From: Corynebacterium sp.
GTDB lineage: Bacteria > Actinomycetota > Actinomycetes > Mycobacteriales > Mycobacteriaceae
DNA: 25,490 bases
Assembly (NCBI RefSeq): GCF_030826625.1
Contig: NZ_JAPJNQ010000029.1
Location: 1 to 25,490, forward strand
Direction of reading: 5' to 3'
A program made the position numbers and the translations under genes. A model generated the notes under the pieces. It was not told the origin of the DNA, did not search any database, and was given only the letters and a program-made list of their open reading frames with translations. Shown in pieces: positions 7,845 to 14,525 of the stretch. Within the stretch, counting starts at the first letter, position 1. Each line of letters begins with the position of its first letter.

Positions 7845-8331
7845 TCCCGGCCACCGCAGCAACCCGGACATCCGTACCGGCCAGCGTCCTGGTTCAGTGT
7901 TCGAGGCCGTCGGCGGGATGGAGACATTTGAAAAGCTTGTCGATGGTTTCTACTCGCAGGTCCCGGACGACGAAATTTTAGGCCCGATGTACCCGGAGCA
8001 GGATTTCGCCGGGGCGCGTAACCGCTTATTGTGGTTTTTAGTGCAGTTTTGGGGCGGGCCGAAGTTATTTAATGAGCGTCGTGGGGCACCCCGGCTGCGC
8101 ATGCGCCATGCTGAATTTCCGATTGATACCGCTGCAGCGGAGCGTTGGCTCGAACTGATGGGACGCTCGTTGGAGCAGATTGACGAAGAAACCATCCCGG
8201 AAGAATTCCGAGCTGCGATCTGGAATCACATGCAGAAACTGGCGTATATGTTGCGCAATATGCCCGATCATTCGGTGCCAGAACAACAACCTGATCTGGG
8301 GATAGTGCGCAGAGATTTGGGTCTGCAGTAA
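7825..8331 (+). CDS. glbO: group II truncated haemoglobin
   Basis: Small haem protein that binds O2 and is proposed to handle reactive oxygen or nitrogen species. Compared with M. tuberculosis GlbO: Tyr B10 is Y43 (GFYSQV), Tyr CD1 is Y56 (MYPEQD), the proximal His F8 is H95 in the very conserved PRLRMRHAEF, and Trp G8 is W108 (RWLELM). WGGP is also conserved. The likely start is TTG at 7825, with GGGAGG 8 bases before it and lying inside the end of the channel gene, giving 168 residues; this adds about 23 residues before the globin fold and about 20 after it compared with mycobacterial GlbO. The overlap with mscS means cotranslation. A strong terminator follows. Confidence 0.92.
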   Translation: MDAHSNNPGHRSNPDIRTGQRPGSVFEAVGGMETFEKLVDGFYSQVPDDEILGPMYPEQDFAGARNRLLWFLVQFWGGPKLFNERRGAPRLRMRHAEFPIDTAAAERWLELMGRSLEQIDEETIPEEFRAAIWNHMQKLAYMLRNMPDHSVPEQQPDLGIVRRDLGLQ

Positions 8332-8412
8332 TAGCAAGAGCCAATCGTCGAGTCTTTGTAGCAACGGCAGCGCAAGGCTCTCACCGCCTACTCGCGACGT
8401 GGAATAGTCACA

Positions 8413-8457
8413 GGGCGAGAATATGGTTAGCATTAACCATATTCTCGCCCGCTTTTT
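8413..8457 (+). terminator. intrinsic terminator after glbO
   Basis: A perfect 17-bp stem (8413-8429 with 8434-8450) closed by a GCAT tetraloop and followed after GC by TTTTT. It is the strongest terminator in the window. It lies only about 20 bases before the sortase ATG, so the sortase promoter must be inside or upstream of it, or the sortase depends on read-through. Confidence 0.95.
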
Positions 8458-8477
8458 CTTTTCCGGAGCTTTGTATC

Positions 8478-9329
8478 ATGTCTCAACACCGCCCCCGCCA
8501 CGCGAAATCGTCCGGTGGTTCGCCTGCAGTGGAAAAGGCCGTGGCTTATTCCAATGAGGTCGCGGTTTTTGCCCGGGAAAACCCCAAGCGTGTTGGCATT
8601 GGAACAGTTCTGACTGTGCTCTTGGTGCTTGTAGGCACGGTGTTTGGTGCCAGCCAGATTGAGCGCCCGTCGCAAGAAGAAGTTGATGAGGTAGTAGCGA
8701 AAGAGATCGTGCCCGAGCCGGTGGTGCATATCGAGCCCTCGCCTGCACTGGAGATGATGGTGCCGAAGCTTGATATGTATGCGGTTTTTGAAGAAGAAGT
8801 CTGCCGCGTCAAAGATGGCGCTATTGACCCGGCAACAATGGATTATGCCTGCACGTATACCGCGGATGATCGGCCGTATTCCCTGCCGGGCACGGACGCG
8901 GATGACATTGTAGTGATCGCTGGACACACGGGCGCCGGGGTTTCGGGCGTCTTCGATGAACTTTACGACGGCGGTAATGACGAGCACAAAGTGGAAATCG
9001 GTGACACTTTGTATTTGCGCACGGCTACTTCTGGTGATCAGTGGCTGGTGTATCGCGCCACCGATATGCATTCACCGCAAAAAGAGCTGTTGGCGGATGA
9101 CCCAAAAATTTGGGGCGAGTCGGCTACCCCCGGCAGATTGTTGACAATTAGTTGTGTGCAGCCTCTGTTGCAAACCTCAGTGCGCAACGCAGTGGTTGGT
9201 TGGCAGTACGAAGGCGTGACGGACAACGCCCCACAGCCTGCCATGGACGATCCAGCCCCGGAATACCCAGGTGAAAGAGAATTTAACGAAAGCGTGGAAG
9301 CCCCTGCGGAGGATTCGCAACTGCCATAG
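8478..9329 (+). CDS. sortase (class E/F-like transpeptidase)
   Basis: Cysteine transpeptidase expected to attach surface proteins to peptidoglycan outside the membrane. The 283-residue protein has a basic cytoplasmic N-terminus, one membrane anchor at about 38-58, a linker rich in Glu and Pro, and a sortase domain. Catalytic residues are readable: H150 in VVIAGHTGAG, C226 in LLTISCVQP, R236 in SVRNAVVGW. The early position of the cysteine motif and the AGHTG box fit actinobacterial class E/F rather than pilus class C. The C-terminal 40 residues are acidic and Pro-rich. ATG at 8478 has CCGGAG about 10 bases upstream. The next gene encodes a secreted protein with an AETG-type tail, a plausible substrate. 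Confidence 0.88.
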   Translation: MSQHRPRHAKSSGGSPAVEKAVAYSNEVAVFARENPKRVGIGTVLTVLLVLVGTVFGASQIERPSQEEVDEVVAKEIVPEPVVHIEPSPALEMMVPKLDMYAVFEEEVCRVKDGAIDPATMDYACTYTADDRPYSLPGTDADDIVVIAGHTGAGVSGVFDELYDGGNDEHKVEIGDTLYLRTATSGDQWLVYRATDMHSPQKELLADDPKIWGESATPGRLLTISCVQPLLQTSVRNAVVGWQYEGVTDNAPQPAMDDPAPEYPGEREFNESVEAPAEDSQLP

Positions 9330-9543
9330 GGTACAGAAAACCTCTAGTACCAAATCCGATTTTTGTCTTCAATATCGACAGAATTACACCATTTAAATTT
9401 CACCCCTATTCCCAGCTTCCACTAAGCTCACCCGAATAATTGGCTTGCGGAAGTGAGGGATGTGACTAATGTGAATATCCGAGCTGCAAAATCATCCTGT
9501 GCAGCATTTGGTTCTGTACCCAAGCCTTTCCCAGGAGCATCCT

Positions 9544-10611
9544 ATGAAGAACCCAACCAAGCTCGCCATCGCCGCCCTGATGGCAGGTTCCCTGTCCCTG
9601 TCCTCTCTGCCTGTCGCTGAGGCACAGGAGAATGAGACACACATAACCGCACCAAAAGCCACTAAAGACTTTGATGGCAAAACTGGTTATCTGAACACAA
9701 CAGATCCAAACGAACCTTTTTACGTTAGCGATCCTACCCACATCCACAGCCCACGCCCAGAAGCTGAACAAGTTGGAGTCGTACTCGGCGTAGCAACTGC
9801 AGCCGATGCAAACCCAGATAACGATGTAACCGGGACCGACACAAACCCTCCTGCCACTAACAACGAGGGCGAAGAAGTTGGCGCTCCAGCTAAGACCAAG
9901 GTTGTCGATGGCGTTACCTACTACCTGAACGAGACCGGCGACGAGCCTTTCTACGTCAGCGATTCCGCACTGTGGAACACCCCACGTGCACAGGTTCCAG
10001 CGAACAAGATCCTGGGCTACGTTGACCCTGCCATCGACGGCGAGTTCGGCGCACTGCCTAAGACCAAGGAATTCAACGGCCAGACCTGTTTCCTCAACGA
10101 GACCGGTGAAACCCCGTTCTACGTCAAGGACCGCAACCTGTGGAACACCGCGCGCGGTGACATCAAAGATGCCACCCAGATCTGCGAGATTTCGGAAACC
10201 ACCGACCCATCCAAGAAGAGCTCTAACACCGGTGCTGCACTCGCAGGTCTGGCTGGCTTGGGTCTTCTGATCGGTGGCGTATGGTACTTCCTGAACAAGG
10301 ATGGCCACACCCTGGTTCCGTCCAAGGACCGCGTCAACGCTGAGCCAACCGCAGAAGAGAAGAAGAAGTCCGACGAGCTCCGCAAAGAGCACGGCGATGA
10401 CATCAAGAAAAAGACCGACGCTGCCAAGGCTAACCCAGCTGAAGCTGGCAAGGCTGCTGACGTCGACACCACTGGCGTAACCAAGGCTGCCCCACGTGGT
10501 ATGGCTGCAGAGACCGGTAACAACACCGTTGCTCGCGGCATGGCTGCAGTTGCTGTTATGGCACTGCTCGGCGCTGTTGCATTCTTCGCACGTCGTCGCT
10601 TCGTAGCCTAA
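9544..10611 (+). CDS. secreted three-repeat surface protein with two C-terminal hydrophobic segments
   Basis: I do not recognise the family. The 355-residue protein has a signal peptide (basic start, hydrophobic core 7-22, likely cleavage after VAEAQ). Three repeats follow at about 38-81, 117-160 and 173-216, each with the pattern K-x-(D/N)G-x-T-x-(Y/F)LN-x-T...PFYV-x-D; LWNT(P/A)R is shared by repeats two and three. Repeat three has two Cys (182, 214), a possible disulfide. Then come a hydrophobic segment at 229-250 preceded by SSNTG, a Lys/Glu-rich linker (255-315), MAAETG at 320-325, a second hydrophobic segment (332-349) and a basic ARRRFVA end. The tail resembles a class E sorting signal. 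Codon choice after repeat one is strongly biased to AAG, ACC, GAC and TTC, suggesting high expression. AGGAG precedes the ATG by 6 bases. Confidence 0.8.
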   Translation: MKNPTKLAIAALMAGSLSLSSLPVAEAQENETHITAPKATKDFDGKTGYLNTTDPNEPFYVSDPTHIHSPRPEAEQVGVVLGVATAADANPDNDVTGTDTNPPATNNEGEEVGAPAKTKVVDGVTYYLNETGDEPFYVSDSALWNTPRAQVPANKILGYVDPAIDGEFGALPKTKEFNGQTCFLNETGETPFYVKDRNLWNTARGDIKDATQICEISETTDPSKKSSNTGAALAGLAGLGLLIGGVWYFLNKDGHTLVPSKDRVNAEPTAEEKKKSDELRKEHGDDIKKKTDAAKANPAEAGKAADVDTTGVTKAAPRGMAAETGNNTVARGMAAVAVMALLGAVAFFARRRFVA

Positions 10612-10668
10612 AAACTACACGAGCGGCTCAGGCTGCGTCGTGAAGCACGTAGCTAAAAGCGCAGAAAT

Positions 10669-10702
10669 AACGACCTCGACCAATTTCGGTCGGGGTCGTT
10701 TT
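10669..10702. terminator. bidirectional terminator, surface protein / ald
   Basis: AACGACCTCGACC (10669-10681) pairs with GGTCGGGGTCGTT (10688-10700) around a 6-nt loop, with one wobble or mismatch depending on strand. TTTT follows on the plus strand, and TTATTT on the minus strand. It sits between the convergent surface-protein and alanine dehydrogenase genes. Confidence 0.85.
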
Positions 10703-10793
10703 CGCATGTTCAGAGGGTTAATCGCTAAAAAGAAAGCCAGCCCGCTGCCCAAAAACTTAAGCAGCGAACCGGCAATACAGCAGCCTGGTGCGA

Positions 10794-11882
10794 CTAATCC
10801 TTCCAGTCGAAGGCCTCACGCACCGGCTTCGAAATCAGCTTGCCGTCACGCGTCGACAAGCCAGCAGCCAAACCTGGGAAACGTTCAATAGCCTGATCCA
10901 CCCCACCAGCAGCAACCGCGCGGATATAAGGCAGCGTCGCAGAAGTCAGCGCACGCGTCGAAGTATTAGCCACGGCACCAGGCATGTTCGCCACGCAGTA
11001 CATCAACGCATCACCAACGCGGAACACAGGATCCTGGTGGCTGGTCTTACGGGAAGGCTCGAAGCAACCACCCTGGTCAATAGCGACATCCACCAACACG
11101 GAACCGCGCTTCATGCGCTTAATCAGATCCTCCGAAACCAGCTTCGGCGCCTTACCACCAGCAACCAGCACAGCACCGATCACCAGGTCTGCCTCCAGCA
11201 GTTCCTCTTCGATAGTCACCGGATCAGAGATTTGTGTGCGCACGGTACCGGCGTACTGATCATCGAAGCGCGCCAAAGTACCAGCATCAATGTCCAGCAC
11301 GGTGGTTTCTGCGCGTAGACCATGAGCCATCGCCACTGCAGAAGCACCGACCTGGCCACCACCGATCACGACGACACGGCCTGCCTTGGTGCCCGGAACG
11401 CCCGAAGGCAGCACGCCACGGCCACCGTGGTGCGACAGCAGATGGTGCGATCCTTCCAGCACCGCCAAACGGCCCGCGACCTGCGACATTGGGGTCAACA
11501 GCGGCAAGGCGCCGTTTTTATCGGTCACAGTCTCATATGCCAATGAGGTCGTGCCGGCCTCGACGAGCGCGTCAGTCAGCTCACGCGAAGCAGCCAAGTG
11601 CAGGTAGGTAAACAGCAGCAAGTCCTCGCGCAGGTATTGGTATTCCTCCTGCAAAGGCTCTTTCACCTTCAGCACCATCTCGGCAGCCCAAGCATCAGCA
11701 GCTGTATCGACGATGCTGGCACCACGGTCGGTGTAATCGCTATCGAGATAGCTCGAGCCTTCACCAGCGCCGGACTGGATCAGTACCTCGTGGCCGTCGT
11801 CGACAAGCGCTTGAGCGGCGGCTGGGCTGAGGGCGACGCGGCCTTCACTGTTCATGATCTCCGCGGGAACACCAATTTTCAT
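10794..11882 (-). CDS. ald: alanine dehydrogenase
   Basis: NAD-dependent interconversion of L-alanine with pyruvate and ammonia; cytosolic, used in alanine catabolism or NADH reoxidation at low oxygen. The 362-residue protein matches the family: MKIGVPAE...N-x-EGRVALSP with the pyruvate-binding Arg, KVKEP with the catalytic Lys (near residue 73), LFTYLHLAAS with the catalytic His, PMSQVAGRLA, the Rossmann motif VVIGGGQVGASA (a GxGxxG variant with Gly-Gly-Gly), DLVIGAVLVAGGKAPKLV, VDVAIDQGGCFE and CVANMPGAV. ATG at 11882 has AAAGAGG 8 bases before it. The end is a little shorter than M. tuberculosis Ald. A perfect inverted repeat 66-100 bases upstream may be an operator. Confidence 0.95.
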   Translation of the reverse strand: MKIGVPAEIMNSEGRVALSPAAAQALVDDGHEVLIQSGAGEGSSYLDSDYTDRGASIVDTAADAWAAEMVLKVKEPLQEEYQYLREDLLLFTYLHLAASRELTDALVEAGTTSLAYETVTDKNGALPLLTPMSQVAGRLAVLEGSHHLLSHHGGRGVLPSGVPGTKAGRVVVIGGGQVGASAVAMAHGLRAETTVLDIDAGTLARFDDQYAGTVRTQISDPVTIEEELLEADLVIGAVLVAGGKAPKLVSEDLIKRMKRGSVLVDVAIDQGGCFEPSRKTSHQDPVFRVGDALMYCVANMPGAVANTSTRALTSATLPYIRAVAAGGVDQAIERFPGLAAGLSTRDGKLISKPVREAFDWKD

Positions 11883-11947
11883 GGCTGAAACCTCTTTCTG
11901 GTTACATTGATTGCTTCGTGCATGTTCGTGCCTCAGGCGTGCATAAC

Positions 11948-11982
11948 GAGAATTCAACGCGGGGTTGGTGCAGTGAATTCTC
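11948..11982. promoter_or_regulatory. candidate operator upstream of ald
   Basis: GAGAATTCA (11948-11956) and TGAATTCTC (11974-11982) are perfect 9-bp inverted repeats with a 17-bp spacer (26 bp between arm starts, about 2.5 helical turns). They lie 66-100 bases upstream of the ald start on its promoter side. In mycobacteria ald is controlled by an Lrp-type regulator (AldR); binding by such a protein here is inference. Confidence 0.45.
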
Positions 11983-12153
11983 TTTGCCTAACCCCAGGGT
12001 ACGTGTTGTAGGCTGAATACACCGGATTGCGGAATGCACCACAGTTTTACTTAACCAGCATCACTACAATGATTGGGTTTTAACCTGATTGCTTCTGTGA
12101 CTGATTTGGCTGTGGAAAATGGCACGCCGCAACCGTCGACAAGCATTTGCACC

Positions 12154-12246
12154 ACACACGGGTGCCCTGCTGGTACAGGGCTGAGATCACGCTAAAACCG
12201 CGTGAGCACCGTTCGAACCTGTTGGTTAGTACCAACGTAGGAAGGA
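12154..12246 (+). promoter_or_regulatory. TPP riboswitch (THI element)
   Basis: Contains the conserved blocks in order: ACACGGGTGCCC, GGGCTGAGATCACGC, the ACCGTTCGAACCTG core that normally reads ACCCUUUGAACCUG, and the GGTTAGTACCAACGTAGGAAG closing block. It ends directly at the AAGGAGG ribosome-binding site of thiC, so thiamin pyrophosphate binding would most simply block translation initiation. A possible -10 (TACAAT, 12065-12070) lies about 85 bases upstream; no convincing -35 is seen. Confidence 0.96.
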
Positions 12247-12256
12247 GGTGGGCACT

Positions 12257-14170
12257 GTGGCGAACCATGACGCGCACACCGCTGCCCCCGAAGATGAGAT
12301 TCACTTCAAGCACTCCTACTCCCCGATCCGCGAGGGAGACCTGGAAGTTCCAGAAACTGAGATCCAGCTTGATGATTCTCCCACTGGCCCGAACAAACCA
12401 TTCCGCGTCTACCGCACCCGTGGCCCGCAGGCCGATGTGCACCGTGGGCTAAAGCCACTTCGTTTGCAGTGGATCAAGGACCGCGACGATGTGGAAGAGT
12501 ACGACGGCCGTGGACGCGATCTTGCCGACGACGGCCGCTCCGCACAACGCCGTGGTGCTGCTAGCCAGGAGTGGAAAGGTGAATCCCGCCCGCCGCTGCG
12601 CTCCAAAGAAGGCAAAACCGTCACCCAGATGCACTACGCACGCCAGGGCATCATCACCAAGGAAATGCAGTTCGTGGCGCTGCGCGAACACTGCGACCCG
12701 GAGTTCGTCCGCAGCGAAATCGCTCGCGGCCGTGCGATTATCCCGAACAACATCAACCACCCAGAATCCGAGCCGATGATCATCGGCCGGAAGTTTCTGA
12801 CCAAAATCAACGCCAACATTGGTAACTCTGCGGTGACTTCCTCTATCGAAGAGGAAGTCTCCAAGCTGCGGTGGGCTACCCGGTGGGGTGCCGATACCGT
12901 GATGGACCTGTCCACCGGCGATGACATCCACACCACCCGTGAGTGGATCCTGCGCAACTCGCCAGTGCCGATCGGTACCGTGCCGATGTACCAGGCGCTG
13001 GAGAAGGTCAACGGTGTTGCCGAGGATCTGACCTGGGAGATCTTCCGCGATACCGTCATCGAGCAGGCCGAGCAGGGCGTGGACTATATGACCATCCACG
13101 CCGGTGTGCTGCTGCCGTATATCCCGATGACCACCAAGCGCGTGACCGGCATCGTCTCCCGCGGTGGTTCCATCATGGCGGGTTGGTGCCTGGCGCACCA
13201 CAAGGAATCGTTCTTGTATGAGAACTTCGACGAGCTGTGCGAGATTTTCGCCCGCTACGACATCGCTTTCTCGCTTGGCGACGGCCTGCGCCCAGGTTCT
13301 ATCGCCGATGCGAACGATACCGCGCAGTTCGCAGAGCTGAAGACCATCGGTAAGTTGACCCAGCGCGCGTGGGAATACGACGTGCAGGTCATGGTCGAAG
13401 GCCCAGGCCACGTGCCGCTGGACAAGGTTCAGGTCAACAACGAACACGCCCAGGCGTGGACCAACGATGCGCCGTTCTACACGCTGGGACCACTGGTGAC
13501 CGATATTGCCCCTGGTTATGACCACATCACCTCCGCGATTGGCGCTGCCAATATCGCGATGGGTGGCACCGCGATGCTGTGTTATGTCACCCCGAAAGAG
13601 CACCTCGGTTTGCCGAACCGTGACGACGTGAAAACCGGTGTGATCACCTACAAGCTGGCTGCGCACGCAGCTGACGTCGCCAAGGGTCACCCCGGCGCAC
13701 ACGAGTGGGACGATGCGATGTCGAAGGCACGTTTCGAGTTCCGCTGGCACGACCAGTTCGCGTTGTCGCTGGATCCGGATACCGCGCAGGCCTATCACGA
13801 CGAGACGCTGCCTGCCGAGCCAGCGAAGACGGCGCACTTCTGCTCGATGTGTGGTCCGAAGTTCTGCTCCATGCGCATCAGCCAGGACATCCGCGATGCC
13901 TTCAGCGATGACATGGCGGATCTGGGTATGCCGGCCTTCCAGAAGCCAGTCGACGACGATGTTGCCACTGCCGTGGCGGAGGCCAATGGTCGGGCAGCTC
14001 ACGGTGATGCCGGTGGTTGCGGCTGTGGCTCTGCGGACGAAGACGCTTCGGTAACTAACGCGGTTGCCGAGGAAGTAGCGGAAGAGGGCATGGAAGAAAA
14101 AGCCCAGGAATTCCGCGAGCAAGGCTCCGAACTGTACCAGCACGAAGGCAGCTACGTGCCGGGGCGGTAG
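12257..14170 (+). CDS. thiC: phosphomethylpyrimidine synthase (HMP-P synthase)
   Basis: Radical-SAM enzyme that converts aminoimidazole ribotide to hydroxymethylpyrimidine phosphate, the pyrimidine half of thiamin. The iron-sulfur motif C529-x2-C532-x4-C537 (CSMCGPKFC) is intact near the C-terminus, with the ThiC-associated N-terminal domain before a large barrel containing NANIGNSAV, DLSTGDDIH, MTIHAGV, SRGGSIMAGWCL and EGPGHVPL. GTG at 12257 is the likely start, because the earlier in-frame GTG at 12248 overlaps the AAGGAGG site, which is 8 bases before 12257. The 637-residue product carries a tail of about 60 residues after the cluster domain, first GGCGCGS then strongly acidic. Expression is controlled by the TPP riboswitch just upstream. 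Confidence 0.97.
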   Translation: MANHDAHTAAPEDEIHFKHSYSPIREGDLEVPETEIQLDDSPTGPNKPFRVYRTRGPQADVHRGLKPLRLQWIKDRDDVEEYDGRGRDLADDGRSAQRRGAASQEWKGESRPPLRSKEGKTVTQMHYARQGIITKEMQFVALREHCDPEFVRSEIARGRAIIPNNINHPESEPMIIGRKFLTKINANIGNSAVTSSIEEEVSKLRWATRWGADTVMDLSTGDDIHTTREWILRNSPVPIGTVPMYQALEKVNGVAEDLTWEIFRDTVIEQAEQGVDYMTIHAGVLLPYIPMTTKRVTGIVSRGGSIMAGWCLAHHKESFLYENFDELCEIFARYDIAFSLGDGLRPGSIADANDTAQFAELKTIGKLTQRAWEYDVQVMVEGPGHVPLDKVQVNNEHAQAWTNDAPFYTLGPLVTDIAPGYDHITSAIGAANIAMGGTAMLCYVTPKEHLGLPNRDDVKTGVITYKLAAHAADVAKGHPGAHEWDDAMSKARFEFRWHDQFALSLDPDTAQAYHDETLPAEPAKTAHFCSMCGPKFCSMRISQDIRDAFSDDMADLGMPAFQKPVDDDVATAVAEANGRAAHGDAGGCGCGSADEDASVTNAVAEEVAEEGMEEKAQEFREQGSELYQHEGSYVPGR

Positions 14171-14218
14171 TCAGGTTTAACTCCCGCGTTACCGGGATAT
14201 AAACCGGCGTTAAGCTGG

Positions 14219-14295
14219 GAAAACCTCCGAGTAAACCATCTGCTTTCTGGGTGCCCATCGGGTAAACTAGACTGCACGATCACTCGGAGGTTTTC
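14219..14295. promoter_or_regulatory. 14-bp inverted repeat bracketing the Fic-module promoter
   Basis: GAAAACCTCCGAGT (14219-14232) is the exact reverse complement of ACTCGGAGGTTTTC (14282-14295); the loop is 49 bases. The right arm contains the GGAGG ribosome-binding site of the antitoxin gene. A -10-like TAAACT (14263-14268) sits between the arms. It may be a paired operator for autoregulation, an mRNA structure, or a long-loop terminator for thiC (right arm runs into TTTTCTT). Confidence 0.6.
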
Positions 14296-14297
14296 TT

Positions 14298-14525
14298 ATG
14301 TCTGCACCTTTACCACGCATCGATTCTGCTGATTCGATTGCAAATACTGCCGACGCCGCGCCTGACTTAACCGAGGCCGAAGCATTGTCGGATGCAGCCC
14401 TGGGCGCAGCAGGGCACTCACTGCACGACCCACATCTTCGTGAGCTGCGTCGTCTAGTCGCAACCGGAGAACTCACCGGAGACGAAGCCATCCGTCGAGG
14501 CTTGGACTACCTGAAGAAACGCTAA
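14298..14525 (+). CDS. VbhA-like antitoxin of a Fic module
   Basis: A 75-residue acidic protein directly before a Fic-domain gene, sharing a TAATG stop/start overlap with it. The C-terminal half (DPHLRELRRLVATGELTGDE and following) aligns without gaps to the VbhA pattern, as I remember it, DP-x14-GEL, with conserved two-helix spacing. In VbhA the preceding helix holds the inhibitory motif (S/T)xxxE(G/N), which plugs the toxin ATP site; here the matching positions read L35-G-A-A-G39-H40, and no such motif occurs anywhere in the protein. The N-terminal 30 residues are Ala/Asp-rich and probably disordered. GGAGG is 7 bases before the ATG and lies within an inverted repeat. The family call is by pattern and context, so moderately sure. 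Confidence 0.65.
   Translation: MSAPLPRIDSADSIANTADAAPDLTEAEALSDAALGAAGHSLHDPHLRELRRLVATGELTGDEAIRRGLDYLKKR

Noticed and set aside
9466..10392. A 308-codon minus-strand frame with hydrophobic stretches
   Set aside because: It is antisense to the surface-protein gene, whose signal peptide, repeats and RBS are clear.
12449..14143. A 564-codon open frame antisense to thiC
   Set aside because: It mirrors the GC-biased third codon positions of thiC, has no recognisable motifs, and thiC with its intact CX2CX4C motif and riboswitch is certain.
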